64,000 bases of DNA from Vreelandella subglaciescola (GCF_900142895.1 NZ_LT670847.1:2542001-2606000); one strand, 5' to 3'. Shown: positions 19,443 to 28,469, counted from the first letter of the stretch. The notes: generated by a model from the letters alone, not told the origin. Translations and numbers: made by a program.

Positions 19443-20141
19443 TTATTGGCGGTTTAGCTGGGTCAGCGTGATGTGTGTTTCACGCTTGCCGTCTTTCCAG
19501 TAGCTGGCGTCGACAATCAGGCCGGGGTAATCGGGCTGGTAGCTGATGCGGGTTTCGCGGTCGGTTTTTTCGGCGTCCAGCAGCACCACGGTCAGCGCTT
19601 CAAAGGTGCCGGCGGGCACCTTTATCTGCCGCGTGCCGGCGGCGTAATACTCGAAGTTTTCATCGCGCCCGCGGTGGTCGACAAAATGTATGTCGCAGGG
19701 GGCGCTTTCCGTGCAGTTCTCGCGCCCGGCGCGGCGCGCCAGGTCGACTAGCGCGGTTTGCCGATCAAGGGTGTCGATGTCGGCATCGGCCAGCTCGTAG
19801 CTGTCGCCCACGCCAAACAGCGAATAGCCGCTGTAATAATGCAGCGAATGGGTGGCCTCATCGTCGGCGCTGAAGCGGCTGCGCTCCTGGCCGCTGGCCA
19901 CGGCGATGGAAAAACGCATCTCGCTTAGCCAGTGGCGGCCTTCGTGGCTTATCCGGTGGGTTAGCGTGGCGCCGGGCCAGTCTTTAACTTTCAGGCGATA
20001 CTCGGCGTCAAACGCCTTGAGCGGACGCAGCGCTGTCGCGGCGGCGTCCGTTGACGCCGCCAGCGCCGGCGTGGCGGCCAGGCTGCAAAGCACAGCAAGC
20101 GCCAGCGCGGCGGCGGGCAAAGCGCGTAAAATAATCGGCAT
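19443..20141 (-). CDS. DUF3108 domain secreted protein
   Basis: A 232-aa exported protein with a clear signal peptide (AALALAVLCSLAATPALAAS). The mature part fits DUF3108: an opening FDAEYRLKVKDWPGATLTHRI strand pair, a central Y-x-S/G-x-Y stretch, and RQIKVPAGTFEALTVVLLD near the end, followed by LIVDASYWKDGKRE. Two Cys (ENCTESAPCD) may form a disulphide. DUF3108 proteins are periplasmic beta proteins of unknown role. It stands between ghrA and lysO on the same strand, with the lysO start 18 bp past its stop. Confidence 0.75.
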   Translation of the reverse strand: MPIILRALPAAALALAVLCSLAATPALAASTDAAATALRPLKAFDAEYRLKVKDWPGATLTHRISHEGRHWLSEMRFSIAVASGQERSRFSADDEATHSLHYYSGYSLFGVGDSYELADADIDTLDRQTALVDLARRAGRENCTESAPCDIHFVDHRGRDENFEYYAAGTRQIKVPAGTFEALTVVLLDAEKTDRETRISYQPDYPGLIVDASYWKDGKRETHITLTQLNRQ

Positions 20142-20195
20142 TGCGCTTCTCCGGTAATGGGGTAAGGGCGAGTATAGCGCCCGGAGCGGTGAGCG

Positions 20196-21131
20196 TCAGT
20201 AGCCGGTAGCCGGGTTCACGGTGGCAGGCGTGTCGCCGGCTTCAAAGGCGCGCAGATAGCCGATGACCTGATCAATGGCGCCATCAAGCGGCGTGGGTGC
20301 CGACATGTGCGGGGTGATCACCACGCGCGGGTGGCGCCACAGCGGGCTGGTAGCAGGCAGTGGTTCAGTGTTGAAGACGTCCAGCAGGGCACCGCGCAGA
20401 GGTCCCGGCGCGCTGTCATCACCCAGTGCGTCAAGCAGGGCGCGCTCGTCGATCAGCCCGCCACGCCCCGGGTTGATCACGCTCGCGCCTGGAGGCAGCT
20501 GCGCTAAACGTGCGGCATCGAGCAGCCCGTGCGTATCAGCGGTATCCGGCAGCAGCGTGACCAGCGTTTTGGCGCGGCTGAGCACGGCGTCAAGGCCGGC
20601 CTCGCCGTGGCGGCAGTCAACGCCGTCGAGGTTTTTGGCGTGGCGGCTCCAGCCGAGCACCGGAAACCCGGCCTGGGCAAGCGCCTGCGCGACGCGGCGA
20701 CCAATCGCGCCGAGCCCCAGCACGCTCACCGGCCAGTTGGTCTTGTCGGGCACCGCTTGGGGGCTCCAGTGATCCCGCTGTTGTTGGCGTGCGTAGTGGT
20801 CAAAGCCGCGATAAAAATGCAGCACGCCGTAAAGCACGTAGTCAGCCATAGGCTCGGCCATTCCCGCATCGCGCAGCTTGACGATGGGTACATTCTCGGG
20901 CAACCCGGGTGTGGCCAGCAGGGCATCGACCCCGGCACCCAGGTTGATGATGCCCTTGAGCCGCGTCTGTTCGGCAAAAAGCCACTCGGGCGGCTTCCAT
21001 ACGGCGAGGTAGTCGGCGTTCTGGCGCTGGTCGGCGGGCGCGTCAGTGGTGATAACCGTGGCGCCGGGAAAAGCGTGTGCCAGCGCCGTGCGCCAGCGGT
21101 TGGCGTCATCGGTGTGTACGACTATTTTCAT
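20196..21131 (-). CDS. ghrA: Glyoxylate/hydroxypyruvate reductase A (GhrA type)
   Basis: A 311-aa NAD(P)H-dependent 2-hydroxyacid dehydrogenase that reduces glyoxylate and hydroxypyruvate. The dinucleotide-binding glycine motif VLGLGAIGRRVAQALAQAGF is at about residues 142-161. The catalytic Arg lies in NPGRGGLIDERAL, and the catalytic Glu/His lie in the LLDVFNTEPLP and HPRVVITPHMSAP segments. The GAGVD and LRDAGMAEPMADY segments separate it from D-lactate and phosphoglycerate dehydrogenases and fit GhrA. It diverges from doeA across 224 bp. No function in ectoine breakdown is needed from it. Confidence 0.88.
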   Translation of the reverse strand: MKIVVHTDDANRWRTALAHAFPGATVITTDAPADQRQNADYLAVWKPPEWLFAEQTRLKGIINLGAGVDALLATPGLPENVPIVKLRDAGMAEPMADYVLYGVLHFYRGFDHYARQQQRDHWSPQAVPDKTNWPVSVLGLGAIGRRVAQALAQAGFPVLGWSRHAKNLDGVDCRHGEAGLDAVLSRAKTLVTLLPDTADTHGLLDAARLAQLPPGASVINPGRGGLIDERALLDALGDDSAPGPLRGALLDVFNTEPLPATSPLWRHPRVVITPHMSAPTPLDGAIDQVIGYLRAFEAGDTPATVNPATGY

Positions 21132-21216
21132 GATTTCTCCTTGACTCGCTCATCGCCGTTATTCGGGCATTGCGGCCACGCTATCATGGCTGATTGCGGT
21201 TTTTATAATAAAGGTT

Positions 21217-21247
21217 TTGACCCCGTGCCGCGCAGGGGTGCTAGTAT
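21217..21247 (+). promoter_or_regulatory. Possible sigma70-like promoter of doeA
   Basis: TTGACC (21217-21222) and TAGTAT (21242-21247) are separated by 19 bases, about 110 bp before the doeA start. The spacer is longer than ideal, so this is only a candidate. The doeA-ghrA intergenic region is also where a DoeX operator would be expected. Confidence 0.3.
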
Positions 21248-21355
21248 CGCGGGGACGACGATGGCAGGCCTAATGCGGCGGGCCAAATCGCTTACATGTC
21301 CCGGAAACGCTGTAATAACGTCCGGTTTTTCTGATTCTTAACGGCGAGTTGCCCG

Positions 21356-22555
21356 ATGACTCAGGTGTCACTGCCTTTCACGCGTGAGGAATATGCCCAG
21401 CGGCTATGGAAAGTGCGCGCAGAAATGGCTAGTCGGGGCATTGACGTACTGATCGTCAGCGACCCCTCCAACATGGCGTGGCTTACCGGCTATGACGGCT
21501 GGTCGTTCTACGTGCATCAGTGCGTGTTGGTCAGCCTTGAAGGCGAGCCGGTCTGGTATGGTCGCCGCATGGACGCCAACGGTGCGCTTCTGACCTGCTG
21601 GATCGCCCCGGAAAACATTACCTATTATCCGGATTACTATGTCCAGAACCCTGACATGCACCCCATGGACTATCTGGCGCAGTCGATTTTACCCGACCGC
21701 GGCTGGGATCGCGGCGTGGTGGGTATGGAAATGGACAACTACTATTTCTCCGCCAAGGCTTACTTGTGCCTGCTGCGCGAGCTGCCCCACGCCCGTTTCA
21801 TGGATGCCAACGCCCTGGTCAACTGGTGCCGGGCGATCAAATCGCCTCAGGAAATCGCTTATATGCGGATTGCCGGCAAGATTGTCGAAGGCATGCATAC
21901 GCGTATTCTGGAGCTTATTGAGCCGGGGCTGCGCAAAAGTAAGCTGGTCTCCGAGATTTATCGCGTGGGCATTGAAGGCTATATCAACGAAGAAGGCGAG
22001 GTACACGGCGGTGACTACCCAGCCATTGTGCCGCTTTTACCCACTGGGAAAGATGCCGCTGCGCCGCACCTGACCTGGGATGACTCGCCGTTTCGTGAAG
22101 GTGAGGGCACGTTTTTCGAAATTGCCGGCGTGTATAAACGCTACCATGCGCCGACGTCGCGCACGGTCTTTTTGGGCCGCCCGCCGCGTGAGTTTTTGCG
22201 CGCCGAGTCGGCGCTTTTAGAAGGCATCGAAAGAGGCTTGGCGGTGGCCAAACCCGGCAACCGCACGGCGGATATCGCCATGGCGTTGGGCTCGGCGATG
22301 GATAAATACGGCTTTGACCGCGGCGGGGCGCGCTGCGGCTATCCCATCGGTATTTCCTACCCGCCGGACTGGGGCGAGCGCACCATGAGCCTGCGTCCCT
22401 CGGACGAATCGGTGCTCCAACCGGGCATGACGTTTCACTTTATGCCCGGCCTCTGGGCCGACGGCTGGGGGCTCGAGATTACCGAAAGTATCCTGATTAC
22501 CGAAACCGGCTGCGAAACCTTTGCCAATTTCCCGCGCCAGCTGTTCGTCAAGTAA
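21356..22555 (+). CDS. doeA: Ectoine hydrolase DoeA
   Basis: First enzyme of ectoine breakdown (399 aa). It opens the ectoine ring, giving N-acetyl-2,4-diaminobutyrate. It is a M24/creatinase-fold protein: the N-terminal domain includes SDPSNMAWLTGYDGWSFYV, and the C-terminal pita-bread domain starts after RAIKSPQEIAYMRIAGK. The segment RYHAPTSRTVFLGRP and the late GYPIGISYPPDWGERTMSL are typical of DoeA/EutD. Family length is about 395-400. doeB follows after 25 bp and doeX after that, so doeABX looks like one transcript. Confidence 0.93.
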   Translation: MTQVSLPFTREEYAQRLWKVRAEMASRGIDVLIVSDPSNMAWLTGYDGWSFYVHQCVLVSLEGEPVWYGRRMDANGALLTCWIAPENITYYPDYYVQNPDMHPMDYLAQSILPDRGWDRGVVGMEMDNYYFSAKAYLCLLRELPHARFMDANALVNWCRAIKSPQEIAYMRIAGKIVEGMHTRILELIEPGLRKSKLVSEIYRVGIEGYINEEGEVHGGDYPAIVPLLPTGKDAAAPHLTWDDSPFREGEGTFFEIAGVYKRYHAPTSRTVFLGRPPREFLRAESALLEGIERGLAVAKPGNRTADIAMALGSAMDKYGFDRGGARCGYPIGISYPPDWGERTMSLRPSDESVLQPGMTFHFMPGLWADGWGLEITESILITETGCETFANFPRQLFVK

Positions 22556-22580
22556 GCGCTTACCCTTCAAGGAGCATCCC

Positions 22581-23597
22581 ATGAGCAAGCGTCCCAGCCC
22601 GATTTCCGCCACGGTTGATTTCGATGCCGACGGCGTCCAGCACGGCTTTCTCAATCTGCCCATTTCGGTGGATGACTCGGCGTGGGGCGCGGTGATGATC
22701 CCCGTGACCGTGGTCAAGAACGGCGAGGGCCCCACCGCGCTTTTGACTGCGGGCAACCACGGCGACGAATACGAAGGCATTACCGCGCTGCTGAAGCTGT
22801 CTTCCACGCTCAAGGCAACTGACGTGAGCGGGCGGGTGATTATCGTGCCGTGCTTCAACACGCCGGCGGTAACGGCCGGCAAGCGCACCTCGGGGCTGGA
22901 CGGCGGCAACCTCAACCGCTGCTTCCCCGGCAACCCCGACGGCAACGCCACCGAGCAGATCGCCGACTATTTTACCCGCGAAATGGTGCCCATGGCCGAC
23001 GTGGTGCTGGACATCCATTCCGGCGGGCGCACGCTGGATATCGTGCCCTATGCGGCGTCCCACGTGCTCGACAATAAAGACCAACAGCGTGCCGCGCTGG
23101 AAAGTGCCAAGACCTTTGGCGCGCCTTACGCCATGGTGATGTTCGAGCTCGACGCCGAAAGGCTCTTTGATACCGCCTGCGAGCGTCAGGGCAAGGTGTT
23201 TGTCACCACCGAGCTTGGCGGCGGCGGCACCTCGACCCCGCAAAGCGTGGCGATCACCGAGCGCGGCGTGCACAACTTTCTGATCCACCACGGCCTGATG
23301 CAGGGCGAACCTCAAACGCCGGCCGAGCCGCAGATTTACCTGACCATGCCCGATGCCAGCTGCTACGTACAAAGCGAGCACTCGGGGCTTTTGGAGCTTG
23401 TCGTGAGCCTGGGTGAGCGGGTCGCTGAAGGGCAGGCCATCGCCTACGTTTACGACCTGACCCGCACCGGCTCCGCGCCGGTGGCCTATCACGCCAAGCG
23501 CGACGGTATTCTCGTGGCGCGCCGCGCCCCGGCGCTGGCCCACATCGGCGACACGCTGGCGGTTATCGCCGACGTGGTGGAGCGCCTCGATGCGTAA
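22581..23597 (+). CDS. doeB: N-alpha-acetyl-L-2,4-diaminobutyrate deacetylase DoeB
   Basis: Second enzyme of ectoine breakdown (338 aa). It removes acetate from N-acetyl-diaminobutyrate to give L-2,4-diaminobutyrate. It belongs to the succinylglutamate desuccinylase/aspartoacylase zinc family. The zinc motif is LTAGNHGDEYEG (His and Glu ligands) with the later VVLDIHSGG His. The substrate motif is GLDGGNLNRCFPG. A C-terminal beta domain includes SLGERVAEGQAIAYVYDL. ATG 22581 follows AAGGAG. It lies between doeA and doeX. Confidence 0.93.
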   Translation: MSKRPSPISATVDFDADGVQHGFLNLPISVDDSAWGAVMIPVTVVKNGEGPTALLTAGNHGDEYEGITALLKLSSTLKATDVSGRVIIVPCFNTPAVTAGKRTSGLDGGNLNRCFPGNPDGNATEQIADYFTREMVPMADVVLDIHSGGRTLDIVPYAASHVLDNKDQQRAALESAKTFGAPYAMVMFELDAERLFDTACERQGKVFVTTELGGGGTSTPQSVAITERGVHNFLIHHGLMQGEPQTPAEPQIYLTMPDASCYVQSEHSGLLELVVSLGERVAEGQAIAYVYDLTRTGSAPVAYHAKRDGILVARRAPALAHIGDTLAVIADVVERLDA

Positions 23598-23603
23598 CCC
23601 TTC

Positions 23604-24080
23604 ATGCTGAAACTCGACCGTTTTGACGTCAAAATCCTCTCGATACTCTCCCGCGACGGACGCATCACCAAATCCCGCCTGGCCGAGGCGATCAGCCTCT
23701 CGGTCAGCCCCTGCTGGGAGCGCGTCAAGCGCCTCGAGCAGGCGGGCATCATCGAAGGCTACAGCGCGCGCATCAATACCGGCGTGCTGGTGCCGAGCAA
23801 CTCGGTGTGGGTGCAGATCGAGCTTAAGCAGCACAATGTCGAGAGCTTTTCGCGCTTCGAGGCGCTGGTCATGGACACCCCCGAGGTCACCGAGTGCGTG
23901 GCCGTCGGTGGCGGGGTGGACTACCTGGTGAAGTTTGAGGTGCGCAGCATCGACAGCTACCAGCGCACCATGGACCGCTGGCTGGTGTCCGACGCGGGGA
24001 TCGAGCGCTACTTCACCTATATCGTCACCAAAACGGTCAAGCGCGCCACGCTGAACATCGAGGATGAACAGCTGGCCTAG
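23604..24080 (+). CDS. doeX: Lrp/AsnC-family regulator DoeX
   Basis: A 158-aa Lrp/AsnC regulator encoded 6 bp after doeB. The N-terminal helix-turn-helix is seen in DVKILSILSRDGRITKSRLAEAISLS followed by a second helix CWERVKRLEQAGIIEGY (read in two parts). The C-terminal RAM effector domain spans about residues 70-150 and includes ECVAVGGGVDYLVKFEV. In H. elongata DoeX binds the doeA promoter region. Here it probably senses an ectoine-derived ligand and controls the doe genes. A 170-bp gap separates it from doeC. Confidence 0.9.
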   Translation: MLKLDRFDVKILSILSRDGRITKSRLAEAISLSVSPCWERVKRLEQAGIIEGYSARINTGVLVPSNSVWVQIELKQHNVESFSRFEALVMDTPEVTECVAVGGGVDYLVKFEVRSIDSYQRTMDRWLVSDAGIERYFTYIVTKTVKRATLNIEDEQLA

Positions 24081-24250
24081 GCGGAAACCGACGACCTGCC
24101 AAAAAAACCGCAAGTTTACGCCGGCCGCGCCAAAAAAAGCGCATCTTGTGCCGGCGCTTTCAAAAGCACTTCCCGCGCGATCTCCCTTATGCTTGAGCCA
24201 TCGACAGGTAATGACCTGCCAATCGCCAAGACCCCAAGGGAGGGGTTCCT

Positions 24251-25768
24251 ATGACCGCATTCTCCGCTACGCTCTCCGATCGTTCCACAGCACTCTCCGA
24301 TCGTTTGCAGGATCCGCGCCTGTTCCGTCAGTACGCCTACATCAACGGCAAATGGACCCACGGCGAAGGCGGCCGCGAAGAAGCGGTCACCAACCCCGCT
24401 ACCGGCGACGTGCTGGGCCATATTCCGGTGCTTGAAGACACCCAGATTACCGCCGCGGTAGACGCCGCCGAGGCTGCTTTTGCCGGCTGGCGGGCGCTGC
24501 GCGCCGACGAGCGTAGCGATATCCTGCAGGCATGGTACGACTTGATCCGCGCCAACAGCGAAGACCTGGCGACCATCATGACCCTTGAGCAGGGCAAGTC
24601 GATTGGCGATTCGCGCGGCGAGGTGCAGTACGGCGCAAGCTTTGTGCGCTGGTTTGCCGAAGAGGGCAAGCGTACCTACGGCAACACCATTCCCAGCCAT
24701 ATGCCCAACGCTGCGCTGGGCTCGATCAAAGAGCCGATTGGCATCGCCGCGATGATCACGCCGTGGAACTTCCCGCTGGCGATGATCACCCGCAAGGCCG
24801 CCGCCGCGCTGGCTGCCGGCTGCCCGATCATCATCAAGCCGTCCAACGAAACGCCGTTCTCGGCGCTGGCGTTGGCTGAGCTGGGCGAACGCGCGGGCAT
24901 TCCCGCAGGTATTTTGAACGTGGTGCTGGGCGAGCCACCGGCGGTGTCCAAAGTGCTGTGCGCCGAGCCGCGTATCCGCGCGCTGTCATTCACCGGCTCT
25001 ACCCGCGTGGGCGAGCTGTTGATGGCGCAAAGCGCGAGCACGGTCAAGCGTCTCTCCATGGAGCTGGGCGGCAACGCGCCGTTTATCGTCGGCCCCGATA
25101 TGGACCCCACAGAAGCCGCCGAAGCTGCGGTCGCGGCGAAGTACCAGACCTCGGGGCAGGACTGCCTGGCGGCCAACCGCATTCTGGTGCACGAGTCGAT
25201 CCACGACGCCTTTGTCGAGGCATTCAAAGTCAGCATGTCGGCGCTGACCGTAGGTAACGGCCTGCAAGAGGGCATTGACCTGGGCCCGTTGATTCACGCC
25301 AACGCCGTGGAAAAAGCCCAGAGCATTGTCGACGACGCGGTTGCAATGGGCGCAACGCTGCACCAGAGCAGCCAGCCGCCGGTGGCCGGTGAGAACTTCT
25401 TCATGCCGGTGGTGCTGACCAACATCACCCGCGAGATGAAGGTGTGGCGCGAAGAAAGCTTTTCGCCGGTGGCAGGCATCCTGCCTTACTCAACCGATGA
25501 GGAAGCCATTGAGCTGGCCAACGACACCGAGTACGGACTGGCGTCCTACCTTTTCACCCACGACCTGCGCCGCATCTGGAAAATCATGCGGGCGCTGGAG
25601 TTCGGGCTGGTGAGCGTCAACTCGGTGAAAATGACCGGCGCACCGGTGCCGTTTGGCGGGGTGAAAGAGTCCGGCCTGGGTCGCGAAGGTGGCTCCACCG
25701 GCATCGACGAATACATGGAGACCAAGTTCTTTTGCCTGGGCGGCATGGAGTCGGTCTCCGGTAGCTGA
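24251..25768 (+). CDS. doeC: Aspartate-semialdehyde dehydrogenase DoeC
   Basis: Last enzyme of the ectoine route (505 aa). It oxidises aspartate-semialdehyde from DoeD to aspartate. It is an aldehyde dehydrogenase of the succinate-semialdehyde type: MITPWNFPLAMITRK cofactor loop, SFTGSTRVGELL, MELGGNAPFIV with the general-base Glu, and the catalytic Cys in YQTSGQDCLAANR. The start has GGGAGG upstream. The N-terminus carries a 13-base direct repeat with 21-base period (24272 and 24293) that duplicates the residues LSDR. A strong terminator follows, so doeC and doeD are probably transcribed in part separately. Confidence 0.9.
   Translation: MTAFSATLSDRSTALSDRLQDPRLFRQYAYINGKWTHGEGGREEAVTNPATGDVLGHIPVLEDTQITAAVDAAEAAFAGWRALRADERSDILQAWYDLIRANSEDLATIMTLEQGKSIGDSRGEVQYGASFVRWFAEEGKRTYGNTIPSHMPNAALGSIKEPIGIAAMITPWNFPLAMITRKAAAALAAGCPIIIKPSNETPFSALALAELGERAGIPAGILNVVLGEPPAVSKVLCAEPRIRALSFTGSTRVGELLMAQSASTVKRLSMELGGNAPFIVGPDMDPTEAAEAAVAAKYQTSGQDCLAANRILVHESIHDAFVEAFKVSMSALTVGNGLQEGIDLGPLIHANAVEKAQSIVDDAVAMGATLHQSSQPPVAGENFFMPVVLTNITREMKVWREESFSPVAGILPYSTDEEAIELANDTEYGLASYLFTHDLRRIWKIMRALEFGLVSVNSVKMTGAPVPFGGVKESGLGREGGSTGIDEYMETKFFCLGGMESVSGS
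24272..24305 (+). repeat. In-frame short tandem duplication in the doeC N-terminus
   Basis: CTCTCCGATCGTT occurs at 24272-24284 and 24293-24305, a 21-base period that keeps frame and repeats LSDR. It resembles other micro-duplications in this window. Confidence 0.7.
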
Positions 25769-25814
25769 AATGCCCAGTAGCTGAAGATGAACGATCAACC
25801 GTGCGTTGCTACAT

Positions 25815-25844
25815 GCTCCCCGCCAGGGCGGGGAGCTTTTTTAT
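25815..25844 (+). terminator. Intrinsic terminator between doeC and doeD
   Basis: GCTCCCCGCC and GGCGGGGAGC form a 10-bp stem followed directly by TTTTTTA. It lies 47 bp after the doeC stop and 72 bp before the doeD ATG, so it should end or attenuate doeABXC transcripts before doeD. Confidence 0.85.
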
Positions 25845-25864
25845 CGCGGCGTGGCACAGGGCCT

Positions 25865-25910
25865 GAGCCGCTGAAGAGTGAGTCGCTTAAGAGTGAACCG
25901 CTAAGAGAGA
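25865..25910 (+). repeat. Three imperfect 15-bp tandem repeats upstream of doeD
   Basis: Units starting at 25865, 25880 and 25895 share the pattern GAGCCGCTGAAGAGT with few changes. They lie between the doeC terminator and the doeD ribosome site and contain purine-rich, Shine-Dalgarno-like sequence. Confidence 0.65.
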
Positions 25911-25915
25911 GTGTC

Positions 25916-27349
25916 ATGAGCCAGCATCAGGATTTAGTCAACCGCGACCGTAACGTCACCTTTCACGCCTCGACCCACCTGCGCGACTTCGCCCACGGTG
26001 ATTCACCGGGGCGCGTGATTACCGGCGGTCACGGTATCAATATCGTCGATAAGGACGGCCGTGAATTCATCGACGGCTTTGCCGGGCTTTACTGCGTCAA
26101 CGTCGGTTACGGGCGCACCGAAATCGCCGAGGCGATTTACCAGCAGGCGCTGGAGCTTTCCTACTATCACACCTATGTGGGCCACTCCAACGAGCCGCAG
26201 ATCGCGCTGTCCGAACGCATTCTGGAGCACGCCGGCATGGGCATGTCCAAGGTGTACTACGGCATGTCGGGCAGCGATGCCAACGAAACCCAGCTCAAGC
26301 TCGTGCGCTACTACAACAACGTGCTGGGCCGGCCACAGAAGAAAAAAGTCATCTCGCGGATGCGCGGCTACCACGGTTCGGGCATTGCGTCCGGCTCGCT
26401 GACCGGCCTCAAGGCGTTTCACGATCACTTTGATCTGCCGATCGACACGATTCGCCACACCGAGGCGCCGTACTACTACCACCGCGCCGCCGAGCAGCAC
26501 GGCATGAGCGAGCAGGAGTTCTCCGCCTTCTGTGCCGACAAGCTTGAAGCGATGATTCTGGAAGAAGGCCCCGACACGGTTGCTGCGTTTATCGGTGAAC
26601 CGGTGCTGGGCACCGGCGGCATCGTGCCGCCGCCGGAAGGCTACTGGGCGGCGATTCAAGCGGTACTTGAAAAGTACGACGTGCTGCTGATAGCCGACGA
26701 AGTGGTCTGCGGGTTTGGTCGCACCGGCTCGGCGTTTGGCAGCCACCACTACGGCATGCAGCCTGACCTGATCACCATCGCCAAGGGGCTGACCAGCGCC
26801 TATCAGCCGCTTTCCGGCGTGATTGTGGGCGACAGGGTATGGCAGGTACTAGAAGCCGGCACCGGCGAATACGGCCCCATCGGCCACGGCTGGACGTATT
26901 CCGGCCATGCGCTGGGCTGTGCGGCGGGGCTTGCCAACCTGGCGATCATCGAGCGAGAAAATCTGGTGGGTAACGCCGCTGATACCGGCGCCTACTTTCA
27001 GCAGCGGCTTAAAGAGCAGTTTGACGGCCACCCGCTGGTAGGCGATGTGCGCGGCGTGGGGCTGATGGCCGCGCTGGAGTTTTCGCCGGATGCGGCGCAG
27101 CGCCTGCATTTTGATCCCGCATTGAAGGTCGGCGCCCGGGTCTCGGCCGCCGCGCTTGACGACAACCTGATTGCCCGCGCCATGCCCCAGGGCGATATTC
27201 TCGGCTTTGCGCCGCCGCTGACCTTAAGCCGCGCCGAAGCCGATGAGATTATCCACCGCACCCGGCGCGCCGTGGATCGCGTTACCGACGAGCTCACGCG
27301 GTCGGGAGAGCTGGCCCAAGGCACACCCGAAACCGCATTCGCCACCTGA
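25916..27349 (+). CDS. doeD: L-2,4-diaminobutyrate transaminase DoeD
   Basis: A 477-aa class III PLP aminotransferase that converts 2,4-diaminobutyrate to aspartate-semialdehyde, the substrate of DoeC. The start region FHASTHLRDFAHGDS and the HGINIVDKDGREFIDGFAG segment match the DoeD group. The PLP motif is LLIADEVVCGFGRTG, followed by the Lys in DLITIAKGLTSAYQPLSG. ATG 25916 follows an AAGAGAGAG stretch. An in-frame upstream extension to 25787 would run through the terminator and is rejected. A strong terminator follows at 27370. Confidence 0.92.
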   Translation: MSQHQDLVNRDRNVTFHASTHLRDFAHGDSPGRVITGGHGINIVDKDGREFIDGFAGLYCVNVGYGRTEIAEAIYQQALELSYYHTYVGHSNEPQIALSERILEHAGMGMSKVYYGMSGSDANETQLKLVRYYNNVLGRPQKKKVISRMRGYHGSGIASGSLTGLKAFHDHFDLPIDTIRHTEAPYYYHRAAEQHGMSEQEFSAFCADKLEAMILEEGPDTVAAFIGEPVLGTGGIVPPPEGYWAAIQAVLEKYDVLLIADEVVCGFGRTGSAFGSHHYGMQPDLITIAKGLTSAYQPLSGVIVGDRVWQVLEAGTGEYGPIGHGWTYSGHALGCAAGLANLAIIERENLVGNAADTGAYFQQRLKEQFDGHPLVGDVRGVGLMAALEFSPDAAQRLHFDPALKVGARVSAAALDDNLIARAMPQGDILGFAPPLTLSRAEADEIIHRTRRAVDRVTDELTRSGELAQGTPETAFAT

Positions 27350-27369
27350 TTGGTACGTATGTGATCAAC

Positions 27370-27397
27370 AACGCCGCTGCCCGCGCAGCGGCGTTTT
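27370..27397 (+). terminator. Intrinsic terminator after doeD
   Basis: AACGCCGCTGC and GCAGCGGCGTT form an 11-bp stem with a 4-base loop and end in TTTTC, about 20 bp after the doeD stop. It closes the doe cluster. Confidence 0.85.
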
Positions 27398-27486
27398 CGT
27401 GTGCCTGCTGCAGTGCTGAACATGGTTGGTAAGTCGCGGTAACGCATCGCATAATGGGCGGCGTTCACCTCGTTAAGGATGAAGTC

Positions 27487-27834
27487 ATGTCACAAAAGAT
27501 TTACTGCATTGCCAGCTTCAAGCCCAAACCCGGCAAGGAAGACGCCGTGTTCAAGGCGCTGCAGGCGCTTGAGCCCAACGCCCACCGCGAAGACGCCTGC
27601 CTGCGCTACACCGTCACGCGCCAGATCGAAAGCCCTTTTGCTCAGGGCGAAAGCTACCCCATCGTGTTTCATGAAGTCTGGGCCAACCGCAAGGCCTTTG
27701 AGGCGCACTGCCAGCGCGAAGAGATCAAACAGTTCTTCGCCGAGAACCTCGAAGCGCCGGACGGCGATATTGAAGACGCCAACGTCTGCGTCTACACCGA
27801 CGAGCCGAACGACTTCGACGCGCCCGCTGTCTAG
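27487..27834 (+). CDS. Antibiotic biosynthesis monooxygenase (ABM) domain protein
   Basis: A 115-aa ABM-fold (dimeric ferredoxin-like) protein starting IYCIASFKPKPGKEDAVF. It has the family's SYPIVFHEVWANRKAFEAHC strand-helix stretch and an acidic tail. Relatives include quinol monooxygenase YgiN and the autoinducer-2 catabolic enzyme LsrG. Its gene is 36 bp before luxS on the same strand, which makes an AI-2-related role conceivable. That link is an inference from position only. Confidence 0.75.
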   Translation: MSQKIYCIASFKPKPGKEDAVFKALQALEPNAHREDACLRYTVTRQIESPFAQGESYPIVFHEVWANRKAFEAHCQREEIKQFFAENLEAPDGDIEDANVCVYTDEPNDFDAPAV

Positions 27835-27870
27835 CGTCAGACACGCAACCGTTTTTGCACAGGAGGCAAC

Positions 27871-28338
27871 ATGGCCGAACAAAAGATGAACGTCGAAAGC
27901 TTCAACCTTGACCACACCAAGGTAAAAGCCCCGTATATCCGCTTGGCCGACATCAAGACCGGCGCCAACGGCGACAACATCCACAAATACGACCTGCGTA
28001 TTTGCCAGCCCAACAAGGGCCACATGGAAATGCCCGCGCTGCACTCGCTCGAGCACATGATGGCCGAGCACTCGCGCAACCATACCCAGCAGGTTGTGGA
28101 CATCAGCCCTATGGGCTGCCAAACCGGCTTCTACATCGCCATGATCAACCACGACGACTACGATGAAGTGCTCAACATCGTCGAAAAAACCCTCAACGAC
28201 GTCATCAACGCCGACGAAGTCCCCGCCTGCAACGAAATGCAGTGCGGCTGGGCGGCAAGCCACAGCCTCGAAGGCGCTCAAGATCTCGCCCGTGACCTCC
28301 TCGCCAAGCGTAGCGAATGGACGCAAGTATTTGCCTGA
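27871..28338 (+). CDS. luxS: S-ribosylhomocysteine lyase LuxS
   Basis: A 155-aa LuxS that cleaves S-ribosylhomocysteine to homocysteine and the AI-2 precursor DPD in the activated methyl cycle. The metal motif HSLEH is at residues 58-62, the catalytic Cys83 lies in [10 protein letters not shown], and the third metal ligand is in [13 protein letters not shown] (Cys125). The start has AGGAGG upstream. A terminator lies 24 bp downstream, where the sequence shared with the second integron platform begins. Confidence 0.93.
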   Translation: MAEQKMNVESFNLDHTKVKAPYIRLADIKTGANGDNIHKYDLRICQPNKGHMEMPALHSLEHMMAEHSRNHTQQVVDISPMGCQTGFYIAMINHDDYDEVLNIVEKTLNDVINADEVPACNEMQCGWAASHSLEGAQDLARDLLAKRSEWTQVFA

Positions 28339-28361
28339 TAGAGCGTTCGCCCTGATGGAAC

Positions 28362-28387
28362 AGCGCCTCTGCGGAGGCGCTTTTTTA
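28362..28387 (+). terminator. luxS terminator
   Basis: AGCGCCTC and GAGGCGCT form a short stem with TTTTTTA behind it. A diverged copy occurs at 34923, which marks one edge of a duplicated segment. Confidence 0.85.
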
Positions 28388-28469
28388 TGCTTTTAAAAAA
28401 ATCAATGTACGAAATGTGGCAGGATTGTGGAAGCGTGATTATTGGAGTGCTAATGTAACGTAGTGCGTT

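Noticed and set aside
25787..25915. A longer DoeD with 43 extra N-terminal residues
   Set aside because: The extension passes through a strong terminator and the tandem repeats, and DoeD homologues start at MSQHQ-type sequence.
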